From the NCBI GenBank assembly GCA_947652115.1, contig OX393565.1:16147544-16211543 (forward strand): a DNA stretch of 64,000 nt. Direction: 5' to 3'. A program made the position numbers and the translations under genes. Positions within the stretch are counted from its first letter, which is position 1. Each line of letters starts with the position of its first letter. This document shows, in pieces, positions 11,740 through 22,545 of this stretch. Source of the DNA: Blastomussa wellsi. Its lineage: Eukaryota; Cnidaria; Anthozoa; Scleractinia; Plerogyridae. The notes under the pieces are model-generated. The model did no database searches, had not been told where the DNA came from, and was given only the letters and a program-made list of their open reading frames with translations.

Positions 11740-11917
11740 TTCTCTACTTGCACAATACCATAATACATCGCTTCTACCCACCCCCCCCCCCAAAAAAAGG
11801 CATTGTTTTAGATTTCCCTTGGGACATCTTCATGTCCCAGGAGAAATTGCAAACAATAATTACGCAAAATGTTTGGGGGTAAAAGAGGTGTATTATGGGA
11901 TTTGTGCAAGTAGAGAA
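11740..11917. mobile_element. Tc1/mariner-type MITE, absent from copy B
   Basis: Perfect 16-bp ends TTCTCTACTTGCACAA and TTGTGCAAGTAGAGAA, flanked by TA at 11738-11739 and 11918-11919. Copy B has the unoccupied site, joining the two flanks directly near 60080. The TA duplication and palindromic form fit a mariner-type non-autonomous element. Confidence 0.82.
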
Positions 11918-11919
11918 TA

Positions 11920-12560
11920 GGTCTTTTAACGACTCATCTTTGCCTTCTTTTTTCAAAAACTAAAAACCCAACTTACAATATCACGATTACTAACCAAAAT
12001 AGAACACAAACAAACAAACATAAACAAAAGCATAAAACTAACACTACTAATACAATTAACTAGACTAATTAATGAACAGAGCTCTAGCGCTTACAGTAAT
12101 GTCGCCTTACGAACAATATTAACACAGAACAAGAGAATATTGAAACACTTAAAAGTAAAATTAAGATTATAGGTTTAACTTATTAACGAAGTTTCCCTTA
12201 AACTGATTTTTAACGTATTTACAAATAGAAATAAAACTACTTTAATACATGGAAAAGCATATATGTTACAAATTGATATCGATATTATACGTTAATATCG
12301 CCACATTTGCCAATTACCTAAGCCAGAGAAGGACGTGAGCTCTGGTCTTACTAACCCCGCCGAAATAACAAACCACAAGAACACAAAGAACAAACAATTG
12401 TGTTGGATGAATCTGGCCACGAATGTGGCAGGTTTAATTAAGTCAAAGCTACGAAAACAACACAGCGATAAATGTAAACATTTAAACTCAATTAACAAAC
12501 GTGGGGCGACAAAACAACGCCACATGGGACGACAAAACAATGCTAATAAAATCATATAAT
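11920..12560. other. non-coding stretch
   Basis: AT-rich, shared with copy B up to about 12488 (60653), where the copies stop matching. No gene supported. Confidence 0.45.
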
Positions 12561-12922
12561 TGGCTAATAATCAAAAGGTTACAATGTAAAATATAAGCGG
12601 TAACCTGGTAAGAACACGTTGGCTGGCGAAATGGGAGGTGGCGGGAAAATGCTTTTTTCTAGTATTGTCTAAGACTGGGTTGGCAAGGGACAGAAGGACT
12701 CACATAACCGTCAACTGTGCGTATATACCTTTACAGAACCGCCCTAAAACTTTATTGGATAGAACGTACGAAATCTTGATAGATTTATAACGCGCCCTTT
12801 CCATGCAAATATGATCAAAAGCGCGTAACAACTGATACTTAAATATTTAAAGTAATTAAAAAAATGAAAAGAGCATTATAATTAAGGCTAAAACTAGATA
12901 ACGCTAAAATCTAAATAAAACA

Positions 12923-13930
12923 TTACAAATCAAAAGCTAGTCTAAAGAGATGCGTTTTAAGTAAAGATTTAAAACGTTCAAAATTCTCCTCAAGGCGGAT
13001 ATGAAGGGTCAGATTGTTCCATAAATTAGGGGCCGCAGATGAAAAAGCACGATCCCCTAAAGTCTTTTTCAGTTTTAAACTGGGATACTTTAAGAAAAGA
13101 CCGCTAGCTGAACGGAGATGATAGCGCGGCTGATCTTTAATAGCTATCAGATCGGTCAAGTAACCAGGTGCATGACCATAGATAGCTTTAAAAGTAAGAA
13201 GAAGTATTTTAAAATCAATACGAAATTTGATAGGAAGCCAGTGTAACGAACACAGTACTGGTGTTATGCGGCTATACCGAGGAACATTAGATATAAGCCG
13301 AGCAGCTGCATTCTGCAAGCGTTGCAATTTAAGTAGATGAACAGAGGGTAAACCAAATAGAAGGCTGTTGCAGTAGTCAATACGACCTATAATAAGAGCA
13401 TGGACCAAAGTGCGTGCAGATTCCTGTGAAAGATACTTTCGGATACGCCGAATATTGTATAAATGGAAAAACCCAGATTTGCAAATTTTGTGGATCTGTT
13501 CCTGGAGATTCAGATTAGAATCGAACCATGTCCCTAAATTTCTTGCCACAGTGACAGGAGCAACGTCAATGCTTCCTTCGGTGAGGCTATTAATATTTAC
13601 TTTAGAAAGTTGCTTTTTGGTACCAAACAGCATAAACTCAGTTTTATCATCATTAAGTTTAAGCTTATCCGCAAGCATCCACGTCCGAATGTCCAATATA
13701 CAGCGCTCCATGGCAACGACCGCATCGGTCTGATTAGTAGCCGCGTCAGGACTAAACGAAAGGTAAAGCTGGGTGTCATCAGCATAGGCATGTGCCTGAG
13801 GTAGATGGTATTTGATGACTTCAAAGAGTTTACTGGAGTAAATAGTAAACAACAATGGGCCCAAACACGACCCTTGTGGAACGCCATAAGGTAGCCTGAA
13901 ACTGTCAGATATACAGCCATTTAGCGTCAT
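12923..13930 (-). mobile_element. LINE reverse transcriptase ORF, 5'-truncated (335 aa)
   Basis: A continuous 335-residue frame with RT motif B (GVPQGSCLGPLLF), catalytic motif C (YADD in HAYADDTQLYLS) and the thumb/C-terminal block RLQNAAARLI and LHWLPIKFRIDFK. These are typical of cnidarian CR1/L2-type LINEs. The endonuclease and first RT motifs are missing; homology stops just upstream of 13930, as in incomplete reverse transcription. Found only in copy A; copy B has a minisatellite in the corresponding interval. Confidence 0.85.
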
Positions 13931-14035
13931 GTCGCGACATAAATAACATTATGCCGGACACCATAATGTTTGCTTTTTTGTAAAATTCATTTAAAGATTT
14001 GTTCTTAGTATAGATATACTTTTAGCCTTCAAATT

Positions 14036-14800
14036 TTAAGAGGCTATCCACCTTACAAACGACCACTTAATTGGGATCAAAATTTCAATTACCTTCAACC
14101 TTTCTCCACAAAACGAGGTTGATATACGATAGAAGAAAACAGGTTTCTTTCGTTTTTTCAACTGGTTATACTCGAGATTTTGAGGCGAATGTCACGGATA
14201 CCCGAAACCCACAAACGGCTCTTTAACAAGGCAGAAATTAGCCTGTTTTAGATAATTGCTACCGGACTGATATTTAACGGAGAAAAATGATAATTACACC
14301 AGCAATAGATGCACAATAATACTTTCTAAAGATGGTAAAATCAAATCAAAGTATTTAAAATTACAAAAGTTACAGCCATTGAAACATGACAATGTTTACG
14401 TCATTTGTTAGAGGCAGGCCAAGTGGTATAGCAAAAATTTGTCACAATTCTGACTGGTTCTGAGAATCTCTTTCATTTTTCCTAAATGTGTAAGGATAGT
14501 TTCCTAAGACTATGAAATAATATGTAGTTGCATTCGAGAATTCGATGGAGTAAAGGTCCACAAAATCGGCAACCGGCCATATTTACTACCTCAATTACAA
14601 ATCGCAAACTTCGATTTTCTTCTATTTATGTAGAAACATACTGGCTTGTTATGATAAGGGAAAGGAATACTTAAAATCTAACGTCAAAATTCCAATGGTT
14701 TTACTTTTACGACATTATTTCCATGGCACTAAAATAAGCTTATTTCGACTTACTGAGCTTGACAATCGTAAGAGTTCTTCTTGCTTCGGTTGCTGTCTGT
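14036..14800 (+). repeat. inverted repeat with 20310-21262, left copy
   Basis: AGAGGCTATCC through AATTGGGATC and the following several hundred bases recur inverted at 20310-21262, and directly at 61271 onward in copy B. Identity is roughly 75-85% by eye. Either two insertions of one element in opposite orientation or the arms of a large element. No coding frame. Confidence 0.7.
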
Positions 14801-16370
14801 TAATAGTAGTAAGACGTGGGGAAATCTCGAGGACGCCTAGGGGCTTACGGCCAGGATATGTCCAAAGAAAGATAATGCTCTTTTTATTCAGTGCGGAGAA
14901 TATGGAGCGGCGAAGAAGTTGTTTTTCTCCTCCGTTCGAGATAGCGTTTTCACTCTGGGCCATTTTTAATGGGAAGACTTACTCCCGACCGGTAGCAATT
15001 GGTACACCTGGGTGAAGAGAAGCGCTATGACAGCGAAGTGTCTTGCCTAACAACACAAGGCAGTGCCTTAGACCTGCCCTGGCCGGGCCTCAGTCCTGCA
15101 GCGCTTAATCCGTTGTCCAACGCACTGACCAATAGGCCACGCTGCCTCTCATTTTTCCGAGTAGCTTCCAGTTACCAGTCCAACCTTCCAAACGTTTCTA
15201 ATGAAATTAAAGGAACTTCTTCCGACAATCAAACGAGGAGCAAAATTACACTTATCGTATTTAGTTTTATTTACAAGGCGAAACGAGTGACGCTACATAC
15301 AGATAGCATTTTGCTTTATGTTGAACGCATGCGGCAATAGTACAGTCATCAAAGGAATTTAAGAAATTACATAATATGGCCTACGAGGGTGGAGATAATA
15401 TAGCGCATTGCTGTGCGGAATTCGACCTCACGGAAGTAGCACTAGCTGGTCGTCTTCAAAATGGTACTTACGTCTTTTGTTGCTACAGCGTAATAATAAC
15501 AACAACAATATATAACAGGAAAAGTGTTCCGGGTGAGAGTATTACTACACAGGAGTATTGAATAAATAATGTTGTTGATGTTACATTCGCTTGAAATTAG
15601 GAATGCATTTATGTCTAAGAGCTACAAAATTGCTGTAAGAGTTAGCCGTACCAAACATAGCTTTAGTATAATTTAGTTGCCAGAAAAGAAAAATCTGTTT
15701 TGAGTAAAATACAGAATGTCCAAGTACATTTATAAGCCCCACCAGCAGGCGAAATACGGGCATAGAAACTATAAACTAACTCGTGCACTTGTACTGTAAG
15801 AGTACAGTTGAGATGATGAGTGGTTTATCATGATTGTTATTTGTTGTGCTGGTGTTGTTGCTATATAGTGCTGCACTCAGCTTGTGATGCTTGAATCAGA
15901 ACACATTTTCCCCGGGGCATGGGGGGGGGGGGCACTTATACTAGGTATAGGGGTGCCGCTGGAGGTTCGAAACCCTGACCCTGTTTAGGACCAAAATAAC
16001 CTCCAACATATACCCTGTTTAGGACCAAGGAAAACGGTTGTGACCGGCTAAATAAATACTGATGCCATATCCTATCCAGAGGCACTTCCCCGTATAGCCC
16101 ATATAAGGGAGTATCCCCCTGGACTTTTTTGCTTGGATTGCGAGACTCCGAGATTTCGATACCGGCTTTATTTTTTGCGAACCCGAGATTCCGAGACTCT
16201 AGTTTGTGACGCCGAGATTTCGAGACCCGCTTGAAATTTGTCGAGACATATTTTTACAGGGACCATCTGTCAACTTGAAGAGCTTCTCCTTACATTTTTA
16301 TCGGCGTGTTTTCGGCGTGTTTTCCACGCGCGCCAAACGAACGATGGAATCTGCCAGCAAACGACAGCTG
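14801..16370. other. non-coding stretch
   Basis: Shared with copy B (62250-63804). Contains repeated CGAGACTCCGAGATTTCGA words at 16140-16240 and a poly-G run near 15920. No gene supported. Confidence 0.45.
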
Positions 16371-16412
16371 AAACGAGAGAGCGAACGAGCGCGCCTGTTC
16401 GCTCTCTCGTTT
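16371..16412. repeat. 16-bp perfect inverted repeat hairpin
   Basis: AAACGAGAGAGCGAAC and its exact complement are separated by 10 bases. The same hairpin is at 63805-63846 in copy B, where a deletion of about 970 bp begins right after it. Confidence 0.85.
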
Positions 16413-16681
16413 GCTTGCACTGTCTCCGTCGAACTACCGGCGCATCGACTGCTAAGCGGGCTACAAAATTGTTATCAAATAAAGCAAAATAAATTGTTGA
16501 TGCTGTTGTTGGGCTTCTTCTACCCTAGCATTTTTTACATCCCCCCACGTTAACCAACTGAACATAGTGTTGGTACATCCCCTCTAATCGCAAAGACGTG
16601 CTGTCTCAATATCGTTGCTTCGGAGGTCAGAAACTCCTTATACTATCAAATCTGAAGAGGGATATGAACTGTCAGCCTAGC

Positions 16682-19326
16682 CAGGGCGGTAAATAGGAAA
16701 GGCGGTGAAACTTGAGCGATGTGTGATGCGGAGTGGTACTGAGACGAGAGCGCTTCACTCAACCAAAGTTCAAAACATGGCGGCAGGTGAGATTCGATGG
16801 GTGGTGGAGAAAAGTAATTGCTACATCAAAACAGAAGAGATTTCCACGGAATTCTTTTAGCCATGGAATAATGACACGTTTTCCAAACTGCAAGCAGTTA
16901 GAAAGGGTTTGATTCTGTGAATACAGTGCTGAAATATTATAAAAAACCAACTTTCTCGAAAGGCCTTTGATCTTTTCTTCGAGCGCCAGAACTCAATCAC
17001 TAATTTCATGGAAAGTATGGGAGGAGATGGCTCAATTTTCAAGAAATGAATAAAGTATGTATGACTTTTTCATCTGTATAAATTTCATTTTTAAAATTTT
17101 TTGAACTTTTTGAGTTAGAGGGCTCAAAAGTGAAATTACACGAACCTTCATGTGATTCTGCAGTCTGTGCGATCAGGGCCCTATTTATACATTTTTTAGC
17201 GCTATCCCTGCAATGTTCTACGAAGAAAGACATATGTTCTACATATTCTACGAAGACATGCATTTCTTGCTTTCTTATAGGCCATGCATGCTTGACCTCT
17301 TGGTAATACAGTACGTATACTGGTTTAATAACGTTCACTTCATAAATATGCCTCCAAAGTTGAATTAATTTTCTATGCAGAGTCTTTAGTAGTTTTTACT
17401 GTCTTTACTAAAGAAATGTTCTTGGCTTATCGTCCTTACAGAAATGTAAAGCATGGACAGATTTAGGCACCCCCTTTCTTTCCTTGAAACTTTAAACTTG
17501 TTATCACTCCTAGAATGAAGCCTCTACTGTTAAACCCAAGGATGTTTGTGGCTACATGTATGTGTCAAGATTGTGCTCTTGCCAAAAGGTTTGAGCTGCT
17601 CTGATTTTCTCTTTTCACCTTGAGTATAATATATCAATTGATAAAAAACCGTCATGCTGATTGGGTGCTAGGTAGGAGAGGGGTGCTGGGTGCAACCTTG
17701 GGTCACAAAGGTCCACTTAATAACTCAGAACCCCCTTCAAAGCCCATGCCTCTGGCAATTGCACCCAACCGTACAACTACACCCTGCCTATTGCCTTGCG
17801 AAAAACAGCAAGCATAGCACCCTTTTCTAACAACAAAAGAACAATTATGATTCTCTTAGGTACTATGAATACTGTGACTGGTCAATGTATTAGGCTGCAT
17901 GCCACAGTATTGCCTGTTAAATATTTTAAATGGTTCATCTGTGACTTGGATGTTTTTTTCAAACCCACCAGACACACAACAGAGATATAACAATTTTACT
18001 GACTTTTTGATTAGTTTTGTGAGTTATGAATCCACCCATTTCCTCCTTCAATTTATGATCTATGTGCTTTGTTCTTGGGCAATAAATAAATTGGACTTAG
18101 GTAAAACATTGCTTTGAAACATGCACTACTACAGACATTTAACACAATTAGTAGCAGGTATTTACAATTTCTTGTTTCAAAAAATGTCCATACCTCACCC
18201 ACCCTTACTACATGCATAAGTTTTTGGTCTTTGGGAATTATCCCCCATCGTCGGGAATTTTCAATCCCTTCTGTAGTGGAGCATGAATATTTTCTGGAAC
18301 TACAGAAACATGTTGGGAGTTCTAAATTGCCCAACAGGCACATGCCTCTTACTTTTGGACTACAGTCTACAGTTGCAGCCACAAAAGAGTAAAACGAACT
18401 GATTCATTTCATTGGCACGGAGGAGGTTTTTGGAATGAATATGGGGAACTCTGCATAAATTTGGGCACTTGGTGCAAAGCAAAAACACTTGAATTTACAA
18501 CAAAATTGAAATGATTACCAGAACATGCCTCAAAGGATTAGCAATGGCAGTATATTCTACATGGTAGAGTGGTTTGTAAAAATATGAAAAGCTAAACTTT
18601 TCATAGTCATGCCTTTATCAAGACCTGCGCCTATTAATAGAAGGCTGCAAGTTTCAAGTTTACTTTGATTGCCTCAGGCTCGGTAGCTAATTTAAGATGT
18701 ATATCAAACCCCGAAATATAACAAAACGGACCATTACTCAAGATTATCAACTGGCATAATGTTTAAGTGCTTGCTTTGATTTTGTTTGCTACATTTGCGG
18801 GGATTGAGCCAAAAATTTAGTAATTGCGCCCTGATCCCAAAGACCGCACAGTCACAAGTTCGTGTATGAAAAGTATAGTCCTCTAACTCAAAAAGTTCAA
18901 AAAAGTTCAAAATGAAATTTATACAGATGAAAAAGCCATACATACTTTATTTATTGCTTGAAAATTGAGCCATCTCCTCCCATACTTTCTATGAAATTAG
19001 TGATGGACTTGAAGAAAAGGTCAAAGGCCTTTCGAGAAAGTTGGTTTTATTTATAATATTTCAGCACTGTACTCACAGAATCAAACCATTTCTAACTTCT
19101 TGCAGCTTGTAAAACATGTCATTATTCCATGGCTAAAGGAAGTCCGTGGAAATCTCTTATGGTTTTGGTATAACAATTCCTTTTCTCCACCAGCCATCGA
19201 ATCTCACTTGCCGCCATGTTTTGAATGTTTGTGTAGTGAAGCGCTCTCGCCCCAGTCTTAATCCGCATCACACATCGCTCGCGAATGGAAAGGCGCGTTT
19301 CACCGCCTTTCCTTCGTAGCGCCCTG
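16682..19326. mobile_element. hAT-like non-autonomous DNA transposon with ~495-bp inverted repeats
   Basis: Arms at about 16682-17177 and 18832-19326 are inverted copies of each other; the ends read CAGGGCG and CGCCCTG. The target GCCTAGC is repeated at 16675-16681 and 19327-19333 (7 bp exact; hAT elements usually give 8). The CAGGG end is typical of hAT. The 1.65-kb interior has no transposase or other recognisable gene, so it would depend on an enzyme encoded elsewhere. Copy B carries the interior but lost the left arm by deletion. Confidence 0.78.
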
Positions 19327-19484
19327 GCCTAGCTATATAGCTGGACGTGGTATCCGTGAACCATGCAAAGGAGAAAGTGAACTATTAATCACTACATGGT
19401 CGTCAGCAATGCCGTGGATTGTGCACTCCGTCTCAATCTTCTGCATCCTTTTTTCTTTGTGGTTTAGTAGCGCATTTTGGTGTT

Positions 19485-19818
19485 TTAAGGTGGCTCAAAA
19501 CAGTTTCCAGCACTTTCAAAGACTTAGAATTTGATGGGTCATTATAACCACTCTTTATTAGTTGATGCTACAATCATGGTATCAAAAACTTCCGAATCAT
19601 TGGTGAAGACGTTGTTATCATTTTCGTGACATAATAGGTTACCATAGAAACAATATGACCTGCTAAAAACACCCTTAATTTTAGCTTTAACCGCTAATAA
19701 CTCAAAAACGAGCTCGGTGACCCCCATTTTTTATTATCGAATTTTGATAAGCATGAGAAGAGGCAACTTTTTGCAAAGTTTAAAAAAATTCTGTGGAGGG
19801 TGTTCAGAGCCACCTTAA
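19485..19818. mobile_element. MITE flanked by TTAA
   Basis: Inverted ends GGTGGCTC and GAGCCACC lie between two TTAA sites. The element is about 330 bp, AT-rich inside, and non-coding. TTAA duplication is the piggyBac signature, though the end sequence is not a classic piggyBac end. Confidence 0.65.
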
Positions 19819-20309
19819 ATTTTCGAACTAGATAGAACTTTGAACGTAAACCTCTTTAGCCGTTTTGGGATTGATCACAGTCTCGCCTTGGACTTTCTAC
19901 AGACATCAAGTGTGGTCCGGATATTGACATGTTTTTGTTTTTAGCCATCACCGTTTTTGGAGACCTGAAAATCTGTTCGGGACACATCTAATTCATTTTG
20001 ATCATGCTCGTCCTGAAGCCAAACAGGCCAGTCCGAAAAAGAAAATATAAGTTTTATATTTCAGGCACATTTTCGCGTGACCACAGGAGATATTGCCCAA
20101 GAAAGATACACCTGCTCTGTTTCGAACATCGGCCTCACTTTTTGTTGATGCGGTCAGCGGAAACAAACATGGCGGCTGGTTTTTCAAATGAAACTTGCTG
20201 AATTTTCTTCCTTCCTGGTGTTCCTGTCGGTACGTTCGTTAACCAGCAAAACTGTTGACAGGATTATTTCCATAGATCTACGTACGGACACTACTTTCTA
20301 GGCCGAGTA
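19819..20309. other. no gene seen
   Basis: Non-coding; 20130-20309 is related in inverse orientation to 61980-62160 of copy B, so it belongs to the same inverted repeat family as 20310-21262. Confidence 0.4.
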
Positions 20310-20867
20310 TGGCAGCAAACGAAGCAAGAGGAATTCGAACTCTTCCGGTCGCCCAACAAGTGAGTTAAGCTTTATCACATTGCCATGTAAATGATGTCGT
20401 AAATGTGAAGCGGTGGGAATTTTGAGGTGAGCTATTGAATATTCCCTTTTTATGATAGCGGGCCATCGTTTTTTGTAGATAAGGCGAAGAAAATCGAATT
20501 AGAATTGTGGTCGTCAGACATTTAAGCAATGGCCGGTTGCCGGTTTTGCGGACTTTTATTCCATCGATATCTTTTCGAATTCTCGAGTGCGACTAAATAT
20601 TATTTCATGGTCTTAGGACACTATCCTTACACTTTTCGTAAAAATGTATGAGTTTCTCAGAAGAAGTCAGAATTTTGATAAATTTCGATTTTTGCTATAC
20701 CACTTGGCCCGCCTCTAACAAATGACTTGAACATTGCCATGTTTCAATGGCTATAACTTTCGTAATTTCTTTGACTTGGTTTTTACATTGTTTCTTGTTT
20801 TTTACATAAGTATTATTGTGTATCTATTACTGGTGTAATTATCATATTTCTCCGTTAAATATACGTC

Positions 20868-20990
20868 CGGCGGCAATTATTCGATTCGCTCAGACGAAGG
20901 GCTAACGCTCGAAACGTCAGCTCTCGAATCTCTTTATGGTGGCCAATTCACATTATCAACCCAGTTGATCAAACCAAATTATATTGTTAT
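20868..20990 (+). mobile_element. Penelope-like element 3' tail
   Basis: CGAAGGGCTAACGCTCGAAA, then TGGTGGCCAATTCACATTATC, then CAACCCAGTTGATCAAACCA is the terminal sequence also found at 29880-29990 (minus) in the element inside Polinton 1. Only the tail remains. Confidence 0.7.
20883..20930 (+). ncRNA. hammerhead-ribozyme-like motif of Penelope-like tail
   Basis: GATTCG and CGAATC can form stem I; CAGACGA occupies the CUGANGA position with U replaced by A; GGGC-TAAC-GCTC can form stem II; GAAACGTC follows, with GUC as the cleavage triplet and a minimal stem III. Small hammerheads are known in Penelope-like elements. The changed core base suggests weak or no activity. Confidence 0.4.
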
Positions 20991-20992
20991 AC

Positions 20993-21029
<37 letters not shown>

Positions 21030-21579
21030 TAACCCCTCTATCTAAAACAGGGCTAATTTCGGCTTCGTTAAAGAACCGTTTTGTGGGTTTTGGGTATCCG
21101 TGGCATTCACCTCAAAATCTCGAGTATAACCAGTTGAAAAATCGAAAGAGACCTGTTTTCTTCTATCGTATATCAGCCTTGTTTTGTGGAGAAAGTTTGA
21201 AAGTAATCGAAATTTTGATCCCAATTAACTGGTCGTTTCTAAGGCGGATAGCCTCTTAAAACTTTATCTTAGCCTTAAACCCAGCAAAGGATGGGCGCAT
21301 TTGTAATCTTCTGCAATCCCAGGGGCATTATACAGCTATAATGCCTATTAAAACATCTTCCAGAAAAGCATTGAATAAACGGTGGATTAAGATTTCTGGT
21401 TCAGACTCACAAAAGGTGCATTTATCTTCAACAATATATCCTATTTTACACAACTTAGTATTAGGAGGAAGGCTTTATCTAATTGATCTTCGGTCAAGTC
21501 GAAATCGCTTTTTAAAACTAAAACATTGTTAGAAATTGTTAGAACGTTGTGCTTTTTATCTTTTTTTCCTTTGCTCCAG

Positions 21580-21690
21580 GGCGGTGAATATAACAGGCGA
21601 GTCTGTGTGGCTGCACTGCACAGGAATTTTGCTAGATGAGAACACAATCCCACGTGTTCAGCAGACCGCGAAATAACAACCTGAAGAACC
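21580..21690 (+). pseudogene. decayed exon 2 of a third secreted-peptide gene copy
   Basis: After a retained acceptor (TTTGCTCCAG) the sequence encodes GGEYNRRVCVAA, matching the start of exon 2 of the genes at 8776 and 43969, then loses frame and stops at 21637-21639. Homology continues past the stop (CAGACCGCGAAATAACAACCT) into the 3' flank. The second Cys and conserved tail are lost. No exon 1 seen upstream. Confidence 0.72.
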
Positions 21691-21963
21691 CCTTATGTAT
21701 TAAATCTTCGGTTCAGCTAGAACGGACTTATCACAAAGCAGATATTAGCGCATCCAAAATTCTTCCATGGGGAAAACCTTTTGGACTCACGGGTTTTGGG
21801 GTGTCAAGGGTGTTGGCACAGTGATAGTGTATTGGATCAATTTCAGATGAGGGCCCATACAAAATTCTTCCAGGAAGGGACACCTTTTACACTCAAGGGG
21901 GAGGGGATACGCAACAACTTAGCTCATGGACAAATTACTTTATCCTTTTGCGGATCGACGTCA

Positions 21964-22416
21964 CACACAGAGAGACTACTGGTTCTGGCACAGTTTGTGT
22001 CAGGAGTGCCAGGGTGTGGGCAGCGGGGTGGTGGCAAGGGTGCCAGGGGGTGGTGGCAGGGGTGGCAGGGTTGCCAGGGGTGGTGGCAGGGGGTGACAGG
22101 GGGAGGGTGCCGGGTTGGTAGCTTGAGGTGTGCCAAGCGGTGGACAAACCAACCAAGCGGCGGACAAACCAACCAAGCGGCGGAGGCGGACAAACCAAGC
22201 GGCGGACAAACCAGCCAAGCGAAACAACCAACCAAGCGAGGGAATGGACGGCGAAAGTGAGACAAACAAACGAGAGCGAAAAAATGAGCGAGAGCCGCCA
22301 AGGACGTGACCCGCCGGAGTGGCATATTCCCTGTTGAAGAAATGCATGCACATGTAATATTGTGACGCAGTGTGTGTCAGAATTAATTTTCCATTTGAAG
22401 AAATATCCGCACAAGA
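21964..22416 (+). repeat. Polinton 1 left terminal inverted repeat
   Basis: Matches the right end inverted up to GAAGAAATATCCGCACAAGAA. Contains GC-rich GGTGGCAGGGG-type repeats and four copies of a CCAAGCGGCGGACAAA word; the right arm has fewer, so copy number has drifted. The false open frames here come from these repeats. Confidence 0.92.
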
Positions 22417-22545
22417 ATATACAAAATTGTGTGACACAAATAATTTACCATTTGAAGAAATATCATCACAAGAATATACAAAATTGTGTGTCACAAATAT
22501 TTTTCCATTTGAAGAAATATCAGAACAAGTATATACGAAACCATG
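22391..22545 (+). repeat. 57-bp direct repeats upstream of polB 1 (iteron-like)
   Basis: CCATTTGAAGAAATATC begins at 22391, 22448 and 22505, exactly 57 bp apart; each copy also has CAAGAATATACAAAATTGTG. The last repeat runs into the polB start. A replication or promoter role is inference from position; Polinton 2 has a different 37-bp array in the same place. Confidence 0.85.

Larger units (their letters stand above)
3772..17526 (+). repeat. segmental duplication, copy A
   Basis: The sequence is repeated in the same orientation from 38604 to the end of the window. Homology starts sharply at CGATAGTGATAGAGAGTCGG in both copies. Base identity is about 99% in the stretches compared at 4524-5240 and 7260-7440, lower around the peptide gene. 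Copy A lacks Polinton 2, keeps its empty site, has a mariner-type MITE at 11740 that copy B lacks, and differs by several indels. It may be a real tandem duplication or two haplotypes assembled in series. Confidence 0.9.
20310..21262 (-). repeat. inverted repeat with 14036-14800, right copy, split by a Penelope-like tail
   Basis: Matches the reverse complement of 14036-14800 (for example CCACAAAACGAGGTTGATATACG region). The match is interrupted by the Penelope-like insertion at 20868-20990. Confidence 0.65.

Noticed and set aside
17620..18392. Small open frames in the hAT-like interior as transposase remnants
   Set aside because: No hAT transposase motifs recognised and no frame longer than about 110 codons.
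21781..22325. Pro/Gly/Trp-rich open frames at the left end of Polinton 1 (and 37653-38134)
   Set aside because: Produced by GC-rich tandem repeats of the terminal inverted repeats; the same frames appear inverted at the other end.
22391..22545. CRISPR-like array (regular 57-bp spacing)
   Set aside because: Units are contiguous direct repeats without unique spacers, in a eukaryotic mobile element.
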